Source of the DNA: Quillaja saponaria
Lineage: Eukaryota > Streptophyta > Magnoliopsida > Fabales > Quillajaceae
NCBI GenBank assembly: GCA_029379385.1
Contig: CM055612.1
Coordinates: 9,920,001 to 9,984,000 of the forward strand
DNA: 64,000 bases
Reading direction: 5' to 3'
The notes under the pieces are model-generated. The model made no database searches. It was not told where the DNA came from and saw only the letters and a list, made by a program, of their open reading frames with translations. Positions 12,431 through 23,889 of this stretch are shown here, in pieces. The first letter of the stretch is position 1, and each line of letters begins with the position of its first letter. Made by a program: the position numbers and the translations under genes.

Positions 12431-14524
12431 AATAAAATAAAAAAATCATGGTTGTGAAGTTTGCAAATGAAGGTCTATTTTCCTTGAAATTCTTTTTAAT
12501 ACCCAAAAAACTCGTACGAAGTAAGAATAAGTCTTATTTTTTTATAAAAAAATTCTATTTTTTTTTAAATTTTTTATTAAAGTATCTTATTTTATTTTTA
12601 TCCTTTTTATGTTTAACTTTTAAATAAAAAATATATTAAGTGAATCAATTTTTACAAGTTCATAACATAAAATTAAAAAACTTAATAAATTCATGAAACA
12701 ATAATTAATTAAAGAATAGAAATTTCCAAAAATTAATAAGAAATTCTCATTCTCTCCTTTTATATTTTTCTTAAAAGGTTTAAAGAAAAAACATATTACT
12801 TTTAAAGTTAACTCATATTGATATAATTTTTTTAGGATGATACTTAAAAATTTAAAAGATAAATCTAAATATTTGTATTAAAAAAGGAATAAGTGATATA
12901 TATATATATATATATGAATCTAAACATACTTTATAAGAACCAAGCTCCTGAAGTCAGTCTTACCCCTCCTCTGTTAATGTAGTAAGGACCAAAAATTTAT
13001 CGAAGATTGTAATTTCATTTATTATTCATTTTTCTTACATTGTATTAAGAGTTAAAGTGAGGCTTTGCATGTGATGGAGGGATTAGGGGGAGTTGCAGGA
13101 GGAGGAAGATGTGGAATTACAGAAATAAATTATATGTATGAGGAAGGAAAACATCATATAACATGGAGTAAAGTGTATTTTGCTCTATATTTTTCAAATG
13201 ATAATATATTTACTAACATAATAATATTTTGATACAGTGACACGTAACAAAAAAACATATATGACTTACTGGATAATTCATATAAGGATTGCTTATTGTA
13301 CAAGAAACAAATCAATTCATACTCGGTTTTATATTTCTTGCATTGACTTATCAGTCAAAAATGGTAAATATGATCAATCCCATATATATATATATTTAAA
13401 CGCCTAGCTCATAAGAAAAGGATTAAATAAAAACTAGCCAAACAAAAAAGAAAACCCAAACAAAAATACATACACCTTACCATATTGCATGGAATTTGCT
13501 AATGTAGTTTAGAGCAAATAGAGTAAAACACATCTGGCATACATAAACACACACTCACGCACAACCACATATAATTTAGCACTTTAAAATGTACCAATCT
13601 CTTTTCATTTTTTGGGGTACTTCCTGAATTTGCTCGGTTGTCAGGTTAGTGTCAATAGGAAATGAAGGTTCACCGTTGAACATCTTGGTCACACCTGCCT
13701 CTATGCATGCAAGACTCAAACCCACCCCAAACCCTAATTTTCTTAGAAAACAACTTCAATGTGATGCACCCTCAACAATTTACAAAAAAAAATCTTAAGT
13801 GATACGTTCACGTGACTAGCACAAAAATTATTGTCAAGCCAATAAAAAATCATCATAACTTTTATATTACTCATGTGTACAAATTCAGGAATTAAGTATG
13901 AAATCGAACACCTAATTTGACCAATTTTTATTGGCATGACTATAATCTATATATCTACACATACCATGAAATAATCACTAGATAGCATGTATGGGGATGA
14001 CAATTTTAATCCAGTCCCGTGAATATTTATCTGTCTTGTCCTATCCTAGCAGGTAGAGTAAAATATACCCGCCAAGGTGGATAAGGGGCAAATAAGAGTA
14101 TAATTCTATACCTGTTGTGGGTTCAGGTAGGTAAGGGTTTTAATAAAAACCAGTACTCTTAATTCGTGTATTTTTTTTATTATATATTTAAAAAAAATAA
14201 ATAATTAGAAACAAAATAGATCTTAGGCTTGATTAAATTATGTTTATATTTTATTTGAAAGTAAAAATAATTGATGAGTTGATTTTTTATGGTATTATTA
14301 TCATAAATAAATTAAGAGACGGGTATGAATAAGAAAATAGTGGCCGGATATAGCTAAATCAGTCCATTGCCGAAGAACGACGTCGTAAATGTGTTACAAG
14401 GTTTTTTTTTTTTATTTTTTATATTTCGCTAGGACATGACACGGCATAGTTTTGTGAAGGTACGGGACGGGCCAAGGTTATTAAGAAACAGAGACGAACA
14501 AAAAAGAGGGAGGACGAAAGGAAA
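12431..14524. other. Intergenic, A/T-rich
   Basis: No gene recognised. It holds poly-A/T tracts, a TA microsatellite at about 12897-12915, and a region at about 13995-14340 with GTCCCGTG, ATACCCGCC and GGGTTCAGGTAGG motifs that resembles the G/C-rich ends of hAT-type foldback elements, though I cannot delimit it. A short stretch at 13610-13710 reads well on the minus strand (GVTKMFNGEPSFPIDTNLTT) but has no start, splice sites or homologue I can name. Confidence 0.45.
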
Positions 14525-17500
14525 ATGGGTTACGTTCTGAGAGTGAGATTGGCATCCTTCTTCACAGGTGCTGCAACGTCGTCGTTTGTGGGTCTGTACA
14601 TCCTTCACAGGGACTACAAGGTTGCCCAGGAATCTATTACTCAACAGGTACCTATACCTCTTTCTTCCGCCTCCTTTCCCAAAAAAACAATTTTGGGTCT
14701 AATTCCTTGTCCGGCAATTGGGTATGTGGGATTTTTCCATTCGAGTTAACAGTTGATATGTATGTAGGATTTGAGTTGGTTTTGGAATTTGAGAAGAAAT
14801 TCGTAGATTGCAATATGACTATCCTTTTAGTTTCTAAGTTTCGTGGAAGGGAATCTGGTAATCCAGCTATTATATTCAAAACAATGGTGATAATTATTCT
14901 CTTATAATAAGACTTTCCAAATTCTAGGAGAGTATTGCTAGAGGGTGGGCGTTTTATTTCCCTGTTAAATTGAGCTGATTGTCGATATGGCTATATAATT
15001 TTCGTATGCAATGCATATGGAAACCCTTTGCATCATTGTGATGCGTTCTTCTAAATAAAATGTAAATGGGCCAGGTGAGGAAATGGAAGAATCCTTAATT
15101 TCGCTACATTACTTCATAATGAATTGGTGTATATGTTGAATGTGTATGTCGTCTGTGCTAAACTTAGGTTGGGCCTGAATGTGAGAAATGGTGTATTTGA
15201 CTTGGTTCAATGAGGGGAGAAAAGCTGAGACAGGTTATTATTAAGTTATTGGTTTCCTTTATTCCTGTGTTTCTAAGTAATGTTTTTTCCTTTTTGATGG
15301 TATCATTTATCACTGAGGCTTTTATTTTAGAGGAGTTGGTGGAAGACATCTTTATGATAAATGATGAGAGCTTCAATTCAGGGTTTTTAATTTTGAGTCT
15401 CCTCCTTTTTATTTGATCATAACGAGGGGAGAGGGACATCTTCGGTGGACAGGCAGGGTTTGGATAATTGAGATTAAAATCATGATACATGGAAGTAATT
15501 CTTGTTACTGGTATCCCACTTTGCATTTGAGTCATAAGGTCCAAATTCTAGGTGCCATTTATTGATGCAGTGGGAAAAGTTTTGTGGTTGTGAAGTGCAG
15601 GTATTTATTTTAAATCTTGATAGCAATCACTTCATGCAAAAATTCCCTGGGTACTGTTCTTTAATACTTGCTAATATAGTTGTCATTTTGTTTTGATTCA
15701 AGCTCTAATCCTCTTTCACTCATGCAATATGTTTAAGGTTGCATCTTCTTTCTGTTGTGAGCTTCAGCTTATCTGTGCCTTCTAGCTGTAGTTTGTGTTT
15801 GCTTCACTGGAAATTCTGAAACATACTTTATGTATCATGGGATTATCACATACTTGCCACATCTTCTCAAAAACCATGGACAAATACTTCTCTAACTTGT
15901 TTTACCTACTCAGGCTCTACTTCTTGGTTTTCTTTGTGTATCTTTCTAATTCTTATTTTGAACCGATTGCTTTGGAAGGTATTATAGTTCAATGCGACAT
16001 ATGTTGTTAAAACAGTTGGTCAGCCTTTAGGCTTAATATATAGAATACTTTAGCTATAAGACATATGTATTTGTTGGTTTCTGTTAGATAGAGCTGTGAT
16101 ACTTTGGCTATGGAAAAAGATATGCAGTTTGTATGATTAAGGAGTATTATATCTTATTTCTTAGGGAAAAAGAAAAAAGAAAAAAGAGTTGTATATCTTT
16201 TAGCTCTTTGCCTCCTCTTTCTTTTATAGTTTCTTGGAGTTTTATTTTCTCGGATCTTCTGCTGCTTGGTGATTCTTCTTTGATAGCCTTTACAAGAAGA
16301 ACCAAGATTTTATTTTAAGGAGTAGTATATCTTAATTTCTTAGCAAAAAGAAAAATAGAAAAAAGGAGTTGTATATCTTCTAGCTTTTTGCTTTCTCTTT
16401 TTTCTTTTATAGTTTCCTGGCCTTTTAGTTTTTTCCTTGTTGGAGGTGGGGGTTGTCATTTAGGGGAACACGTATCCATGAACATATTGCTTTAGAAGGG
16501 TGGTCAATGAAGTTGTTGATGCAAGTGGAAGTTTTACTAAAATTGAGAGTTTCTGGTGGGGACTGTGAAGTCAAAAACACAAATCGTACTTCTGAGTTCT
16601 GAATTTACTGGTATCTCATTATGAATGGCAGTGTTTTCTTCTTTGTGGTTTCAGGCGACTACCTATGTCACAGTGTTAGATATTGAAGATGCATTTCTGA
16701 ATTCAAATGCTCATATACATAAGAAAAGCACAAGAAAACTTTATGAATCCTTATTAGAAACTAATTGATATTGTCCACATGGTAGTAACCCATTTGGTGA
16801 CGATATGTTTCCTTATCACTTGTCTCACCGCTCATGTCATTCTTGGCTTCGATTTGCTATACTTTTCTTCTGCTAGAATAGTTACCTCCTGGCTAAAGCA
16901 AGTACATTCCATTTCATAGTTGAATTGGAATATTGAAGTTAATATGAAATTGGTGACTTGGTTCCCATAACGGGACTTTATTAAGTAGTTAGACCCTATC
17001 AGTACTCTATGCTTTTAGTCGTTGCATGTGTGGTCCCATCACATGCGCTCATTTGGCTTGTAAATATTAAACAATGTCTGTTGGTACAAAGTGGTAGGGA
17101 GGGAGTCAATGGAGAGCTTCATTGTCATGATAAAGGTTATGAAACTAGGTACCTAATGTATAGTTTGATTTAGCTAAAAAGAACTTTTCCCATGTTACAA
17201 TAAGTTGTGGACTTGTGTCACTGCTGTTGAGTGTTGACATAAACTGAAGTATATGTATTCCTTCCCAGTTCCCGATCTTGCATTTCCAAGTGCATATTGG
17301 TGGGTCCCCAGAACAACATTCAACCATTCCCAACAATTCCTCCTTTCCTTTAAACAGGGGAAGCAAAATGTTGGTGGCTAGGGTTTGGTTGCATATGTGT
17401 TGTACCTTTATTATTCTCATGCAACTAGGTATGATACTTTTTATTTATTTATTTAATTTTGTTTCCCCCAGGTGAAAGGCCTCCATGATTCACTGGAGCA

Positions 17501-17537
17501 ACGGATTTCTTCTCTGGAAAAGTTGAAACGAAACTGA
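14525..17537 (+). CDS. Small conserved plant protein, 62 residues, two exons
   Basis: Exon 1 is 14525-14647 (41 codons, ending CAACAG before GTACCT) and exon 2 is 17472-17537 (after TTTCCCCCAG), joined in phase 0. The product begins MGYVLRVRLASFFTGAAT, has a hydrophobic segment at about residues 8-26 (ASFF..SSFVGLYIL) and a short charged helix at the C-terminus (VKGLHDSLEQRISSLEKLK). This is a single membrane-anchor-like helix followed by a short coiled coil. The architecture and the two-exon structure around a phase-0 intron suggest a real gene of a small uncharacterised plant family, perhaps organellar; that is inference. The intron is 2.8 kb. A likely 3' UTR follows to about 17770. Confidence 0.7.
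16139..16430. repeat. Imperfect direct repeat inside the intron
   Basis: About 110 bases starting AAGGAGTATTATATCTTA at 16139 recur at 16317 as AAGGAGTAGTATATCTTA, each with an A-rich run, GAGTTGTATATCTT, then a CTTTT-rich segment ending TTTTATAGTTTC. The period is 178 bases. It looks like an old local duplication. Confidence 0.7.
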
Positions 17538-17770
17538 AGTTTCACAACATGTGGAAGGAACAGAACAAGTGTCATGAGGCATCTTGATGCAGTTCAATGA
17601 TGTTGCTCCTTCAGTTGATTTTCTCATTTATGCAAGTTATTAGTATTATTATTGCTTTTTTCCCTTTTAAAATTTAAAAATAATAACAATATAACTCATC
17701 TTTATGGTCTGAGCCACTTGACGACCCCTTTTATCCTGTAGACCTGAATCTGTACTGTTATAAAATTGGG

Positions 17771-19264
17771 GATTGTATTCCAAGTAGAGATCATTCAGAT
17801 GTCATCTTTGGTAGCTGTGGTGCTTAGAGGTATGTGGGAGAAGTGTATGAAATTCTTAGATTTGTTTGGTTATCCTCACAAGTAACGGTGCATACAGAGC
17901 TTCGGAATATTATTCTTTGGCATCAGAAAAGTGCCTCTTATTCTTATATTGTGAGCTAGAATTTTAGAGTTTTTCCCTTATGTAGTGTATTTTCATGACT
18001 ATCATCCAACCTAATGAGGAAAAACAGTGTAAACGAAGCGAAGGGAGAATAAATGGAGAAAACAATTGTACTTCAAGGTTTCATCTTTTGGTTTCTCTAG
18101 ACCAAATAGAAGTTGGATTTATTTTGATTTTGTTAAAATATCACATCAAAAAGACGAATGCATCACTTATTTCAACATGTATACTTCTTTAAATTTAAGA
18201 TCTAATTTCGTTTTTATTTATAATGAGAATTTAAAAACAAATATAATCTCTTAAAAATTAGAATTTAATTTCGCTTTCATCTATAATGATGATTTATTAA
18301 AAAAAGAAAAAAGAAAAAGGAAAAGGAAAAGGAAAAGAAAGAGTTACATTTATTTTAATTCATAATTAAATCTCATTTGTTTGGAAAGAAATAAAAATGA
18401 CGAAGATATATTATGCAATGCATGTATATGACATCATTGGAGGGCGACCGATACACTGGCTTGTCCTAACGGTTTTACTTCAATAGGAGTACAGGACTAC
18501 TCGCCCCTAAATATTTATTTATTTATTCTAAAAAAATTAAAGCTAAAGAAAAATCAAATTCAATGTCACGACTCACGAGGCCATGTGGTAAAAACATAGA
18601 AAACCCCGTTCCTCATCGGTGGCTTCGTGGGAGGACAAAAAATCTAAATTAAATAAAAATTAAAAAGACAATAGAAGAAGATATATAATATCATCCAAGT
18701 ACTAATACATATGCATATATTTTTATATACGTATAAAACAATTAAGTTGGTTTATGTTGTATTTGAAAATAATAAAATAATTCAAATTTATATCGTTGAC
18801 TCTCTCTTACATTATATCAGGTAATATTAATCTACAAGAAAGAAAAAAAAGATAATTAAGACATTAATATAACAACTGAGAAATCCATATTTATTTAGAC
18901 TATGTGTCGAGATATACTCCATGTTGATTTTTGAAGTTTGTTACTGTGGGACAAGAGAAAGGAGAGATTGGACAAACTCTGAGTCCCTCTCTAAAACAAA
19001 GTAAGTTATTTTCTTACTTTATTTTAGAGAAATAATTAAATAGTAAAATATAGTTTCCTGGTGTTAAAAAAAAGAAATTGAAAAAAATCTGTACATCTTT
19101 GTGACTTATAACTCTTTTATATATTATTGTGACCAATGAAATGATATCATATATGTGAAGTGAGTAGTATTCCTTTAATTTGAATGAGATTAGTCATGTA
19201 TCGTGTGTAGCTTAGTTGGGATGTAATATTACATTAGTAAAAGTAATATTATTATATTATATTA
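17771..19264. other. Intergenic, A/T-rich, no gene seen
   Basis: Only low-complexity sequence is evident, including an A/G-rich (AAAAGG)n run at about 18299-18343. No reading frame resembles a known protein. Confidence 0.5.
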
Positions 19265-19273
19265 TATAATATA

Positions 19274-19648
19274 GGCTTAATTACTAGTTTTTGTTCTTCA
19301 GGGATTGCCTCAATTCTAAAATTTGTCCTCCAAGAATGTTTTATGTCAATTTTATCTTTTAAGATTTAGAATTTTTCAATCAAGTTATATTCTCTTATTT
19401 TTATATTATACATAAATAAAATAATTTTATATAATTTAATAATAAAATAACCAAAACAGTTTTGCAAAATATAAAAACAACTTATATGTCAAGTGTAATT
19501 ATTTAGTTAATTCATAATATGTAATGGAATAATGGAATTTGATTGAAAAATTTTGAATCTAAGAAGATAAAATTGATTAAAAAAAATATTCTTAGAGGAT
19601 TGAAGTAAAAACTGATACAATCATGAAGACGAAAATAGTAAATAAACC
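19274..19648. mobile_element. MULE-like MITE with long inverted repeats and 9-base target duplication
   Basis: The two ends are inverted copies for roughly 120 bases: GGCTTAATTACTAGTTTTTG at the left and, as reverse complement of the right end, GGTTTATTTACTATTTTCG. Both arms continue with matching blocks such as AAGAAT, TCAATTTTATCTT and TTTTTCAATCAA. The direct repeat TATAATATA flanks both sides (19265-19273 and 19649-19657), the 9-base duplication typical of Mutator-like elements. Length is 375 bases with no coding capacity. The duplication is A/T-only, so chance cannot be fully excluded. Confidence 0.75.
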
Positions 19649-20229
19649 TATAATATATATAAACTATATATTATCTAATTTTATATGTGGTGCCAAATGT
19701 ATTTCCTTGGCGGTGGTATTAGCTTTGGAGTAAGCAAGGGCGAAGCTCACATCATAAGATGACATTATATCAAGGCTTTTGTGAAGCTCGGTATTTCTTC
19801 GGCTGGATGGTTTTAGTTTAGGCCTGGGCCCATGAAAAGCTATAGTTGCATATCTAAAATTACGTTTTCATTTTTTTTTATTTTTAATATTGCTATATAT
19901 ATACCATTGTATGAAAGTAAAACTATATCAGATAAAAAATTTCTGTTAAAAAATACTTTTGAGAGTAGGATTGAATCTTCTACAAGAGTGAGATCAAATT
20001 ATTGTGAGTGTAAGCTTGAGTGATTATAATATTTTTCAATAACTAGTTACCGTTAACTTAATAGTTTATTGTGTACATAACTTATATTGGGTGAACTATA
20101 TAAATCTGATTTTTTTCTATTATTTATTTTATATGCATTGTTAGATATTTAACACCCATGTAGTCTTTATTACTTGTTACTTATTGAGAGACTTCATGTA
20201 CATCTCTGTCTAAAGGATTAATTGCCACG

Positions 20230-20850
20230 ATTACACAAAGATACAAGAAATGGTAATGGAAACTAAAGGATATGGGTGTTATGTCATTGTCATAGAGATT
20301 TACAGAGATAAATTTATAAGACAGTAGTACCAGAATTATCTCGGAAATTAAGTCTACATTGAAAAGGTTTTGAAAAGATTTCAAATGTAATGTTATGCAT
20401 CTTTAGTAGCACCTATTATAGAAAGATAAATTCAATCTAAAGTAATGTCACAAAAATGCTTTTCAAAGAGAGGAATAAAGAAATTCTCTATGCATATGTA
20501 GTTTGGAACCTTATGTATGCACATGTTTTACATCAGGATACTCGGCAGATATCAAAATAATCATGATTTTGATTATTGGAAAACTGCTAAATGTTATATG
20601 TTATCTATAAGGAACCAAGGAATAACTGTTCACATGTAGACATCCTAATCACTTGAAAGTGACGGATATTTGTAATCGAATTGTGCTGCTTATACATGGA
20701 GATTCAGGAAAATCTATTTTAAGATATGTCTTCCTATGACGAAAGAGTTGTATCTTGGAGTGGTAATAAGAAAATTACAACTGTTTAATCACCATGAAAC
20801 AATAATTCATTGCATGCTGAGAAGTCCTGTCACATGCATTAGTTGACGAA
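20230..20850 (+). mobile_element. Decayed Ty1/Copia pol fragment (end of RT to RNase H)
   Basis: In shifting forward frames one can read, in the order found in Copia polyproteins, EIYRDKFI (20295-20320), YIEKVLKRFQM (about 20350-20385), APIIER (20410-20428), GTLMYAHV-like sequence (20500-20530, across a frameshift), a DFDYWKTAKC block (20567-20592) and a TMKQ-FIAC remnant (about 20790-20815). Stops are frequent and no LTR was identified, so this is a fragment. Confidence 0.75.
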
Positions 20851-20869
20851 TTTTCCTACTAGGTTTATA

Positions 20870-21251
20870 GTTGTCATTCTTATAATGATGAGAGATAATA
20901 TATAGACAAGAGACTGAGAGAGAGAAAGAAAAGAGACCCATGCATTTTTACTAATGTGTCTGGCTAGTGTACATGTGCTGTGAATGTTGGAAGCATGGAA
21001 GCAACGCAAAGGCCGATACTGGCGGCTACCCATAACTCAATCATCAATTAATCACACATCAACCTTTAACCTTACCCTTTCCCCAGTCCATGCCTCCAAC
21101 TTGCAAAAGAGATCAGAGAGAGAGAGAGAGACTATGTCTGTATGTACTATGGTGGGGATCTACTTCTTGGGCTACTGATTAATTAATTTATTAATAAACA
21201 TAGTAATTCTTTTTTGCTGACCCTTAAAGTTGGGTATAGCTAGCTAGAGCT
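20870..21251 (+). promoter_or_regulatory. Upstream region / 5' leader of the GRF-derived locus
   Basis: A GA-rich leader (20905-20940 and 21113-21130) and an A/T-rich stretch precede the ATG at 21252, as is common in GRF 5' leaders. I cannot place a TATA box or start site with confidence. Confidence 0.35.
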
Positions 21252-22685
21252 ATGGGTGAGTTTGCAGTTTCAGAAAGGGAAGCCAGAAATACTAATGGCA
21301 GTGGTAATGTTCTTGGGGTGGATGTGAGGGAGTTGCAGATTATTGAAGCATTCCCTAATAAAATGATGATGATGGTTCAGTATAATCATCACCACCGTCC
21401 ATTATTACCTTTTGATAATGCTCCTCATGGGGTGATGGCAATGGTCCCACTTGTTATCTGTATATTAGTAATCATATAAACGATGGTGTTGAAGTTGTTG
21501 TTTCTGGTGCTGCTGTTGATAGTGGTGGTGCACCTGTAATTCCTCTGCTGCCTTTTTTCATTACTAACACTAATTTCACTCCCCTCACAACTCACACAGC
21601 CTTCAAATCCCCAGGTCTGTGTTCATTTTATTCATGTTAAATGCACTTGTTCCTTTTGTTTTCTCTGTAAAAAATGAATCTTTTTTAATTTTTAAATAAA
21701 TAGAAAAAAAGGGAATTTTTTTTTTGAGGGGGAAGAGGAACCCAGGTGACTAATATTTGGTTAGTTGGTCAGAAACTGAAAGAAAATAAAGGGACAGACA
21801 AGAGTGAGGATTGTGTTTATGTAATTATAAATGTTTCTGTTCATATGTGTGATCTTGTTATATTTTATCATTGCCCTTCTTAAAATTTCGCTTGAATTTG
21901 TTCATAGGAGCTTGGATTGGATGCTTAAAGGAGATTCTGTTTCCATGACTGCTTCTGATCTAGAATGGCAGCCGTTTATGCAGAACAAATTTGGAATAAC
22001 CACTGAAGGTTATTGTTACAACCACAGCTCTATGTCTAATCAAAATTACAAGGACTCCTTGTACCTGAATTCCTATTCCTTTTTCACTGCGGAAGAAGAT
22101 CAACATAACAGAGACTGTCTGTTTCTCAACCCTAATTTAGTTTCCAGGAAAAATCAGCAGTCCGAGAATCGAAGAAATTTCATTGATGCATGGTCTAAAA
22201 CAGAAACAGAGGCAGACAACCCCAATGCCAGCAACAAAAGCCCTGCTTCATCAAATGAGAAATTAACACTCTCTTTCCTTAATCTATCAATGGGATGCAG
22301 TAGTTCCATGGATGAGGACATGGGTCAGATTCAAATGGATTTAGGCATAACCAAATCTAATGGAAACACTGAAAGTGGTACTAAAACCCATCTCTCAAGC
22401 TGGCTTACCCCTTGTTCTTGGGTAGGTGCAATACCTGGTGGTCCACTAGCTGAAGTTCTAAGGCCAAGCTCGGTGGCTGCTACTAATGAGGCAGCTTCAA
22501 ATCCATCCTCTTCAATCATCAAGAATGGTAGCGAATCACCATCTGGGGTTCTTCAGAAAACACTTGCTTCATTGTCTGATAGTAGTAGCAGTAGCAGTAG
22601 CAGCCCAATGGTTGCGAATGCAAGGGCCAATTCTGAGATTCCCATGTTCTGGTTAAATCAGAGCAAGATAGGATCTTCAACTTGA
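21252..22685 (+). pseudogene. GRF: Growth-Regulating Factor lacking QLQ and WRC exons
   Basis: Two parts of a GRF are visible. Exon 1 (21252-21614) starts MGEFAVSEREA, contains FPNKMMMM and an HHHRPLLPFD stretch, then needs one more G in the GGGG run at 21428-21431 to stay open to VIPLLPFFITNTNF and the donor at 21615. The final exon (about 21908-22685) begins SLDWMLKGDSVSM, includes LSFLNLSMG, SWLTPCSWVG, GGPLAEVLRPSS and GVLQKTLASLSDSSS and ends at a TGA. GRFs are transcription co-factors that need QLQ (binds GIF proteins) and WRC (binds DNA). Both are encoded between these exons in relatives and are absent from the 293-base gap here. Exon 1 ends in phase 1 while the last exon needs phase 2, so direct splicing is out of frame. 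The miR396 target, normally in the WRC exon, is also missing. Confidence 0.85.
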
Positions 22686-22765
22686 ATTGACACAATTTAA
22701 AGGCATATCTCATTCTGATTTTGCAGTATGTCCATGGGGTTTATTTTGCTACTTGTTACTGTAAT

Positions 22766-23314
22766 TAGGGGTGGGTACGGGTCGGTTCGGTTCGGGTAGT
22801 GATAAGTTTTTGAACCGAATCTAATTTTCTAGATAATAAAATTTGCGAACCGAACCTAAAATAGGACATAGCCCAAAATTACCCAAACCGAAAAAATAAG
22901 AATAGTTTGGTTCGGGTATTCGGTTACCCGAAATTTATCAATATTCACTAAAATTATATATATATATTTTTAATCTCATACTTTTTAAATTCATTAGTTA
23001 TTATAAAAGAAAAATACAAAAAAATAATATATCAACATATTTAACACAAATAAAAATATAAAATTATAAATTATACAACAATATATTAAAAATAATATAT
23101 ATTTTAAAAAAAAATTATATATTTTGATTTTCGAGGTAACCACGGGTACCCGTATGCACTCTACTTACTACTCCGTAACCGAACCAGAAATAACGAGTAT
23201 TAAATTTAACTACCCGAACCAAATCGAATATGTAAAATACTAGAATTTAACCGAACCGAATTACCGGTTCAGGTTCAGATATTTGATTTTTCCGTGTTTC
23301 TTGTACAACCCTAA
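22766..23314. mobile_element. Foldback / hAT-like MITE rich in GGTTCGG motifs
   Basis: The left end reads TAGGGGTGGGTACGGGTCGG and continues with GGTTCGGTTCGGGTA; the right end carries the complementary motifs (ACCGAACCGAATTACC, then GTACAACCCTAA at 23303-23314). The middle holds more CCGAACC and GGTTACCCG blocks and a long A/T run. Such elements with TAGGGGTGGG-type termini are common non-autonomous hAT elements in plants. No 8-base target duplication is obvious. Confidence 0.6.
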
Positions 23315-23784
23315 CTTGATATTTGGCTACACTTTCAGCTGTGCATTTGGTTAGCTGCAGGGTTTTCATTGTGTTATGTAAACTTTGAAAAAGCACTTTT
23401 CTTTTTTCTATCTCTACGGAAGAGTCTTCTGCCAACTTTGCTTCTTTATTTTTTTTTACATCAAGGCCAAATCATCTTGTTTTGTGCCAGCCAAAAAATA
23501 AAAAAATAAAAAAAATTCTAATTTCCCCTAATTTTTTTCTTCACCGATTATTGATGCATCTAGTAGCAGCCGATCAAAATTCTTTTCCATTTTATAATGT
23601 CATATATGGTTTTGCATGAATTCACACAACCCATTTAATGGCTGTAAAAAGCAAAAACAAAAAAGAATTAGAAAGTTTTTATTTTGCAGCCTCCATTAGT
23701 AGAAACACTAGTAACCAATATTATGACCAAATTGTTGAATTTTAAGAATATAGTAACTATAAATTTGCATATGATGGTTTTCTC

Positions 23785-23885
23785 TCCAAGTTATAGTTGT
23801 AGTCAGCTACATATATCTTTTCCTCTATTTACATCAATCCAATACATTATTTGCTGTAACACTCTCAATAATCATATTTTTTTCA
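23785..23885 (-). mobile_element. RTE-type LINE, 3' end fragment
   Basis: The reverse complement gives a decayed version of the LINE 3' end seen at 54140-54235: AATATGATTATTGAGAG, a TTGGATTGATGTAAATAGAGG block, then ATGTAGCTGACTACAACT. It is strongly diverged and short. Confidence 0.6.
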
Positions 23886-23889
23886 AGAA

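Noticed and set aside
13610..13735. Minus-strand stretch that reads like protein (GVTKMFNGEPSFPIDTNLTT)
   Set aside because: Only about 35 codons, preceded by stops, no matching exon nearby and no family I can name; noted in the spacer entry only.
15164..15544. 126-codon open frame on the minus strand inside the large intron of the 62-residue protein gene
   Set aside because: No recognisable domain, composition as expected for chance translation of A/T-rich intron DNA, no promoter or splice context.
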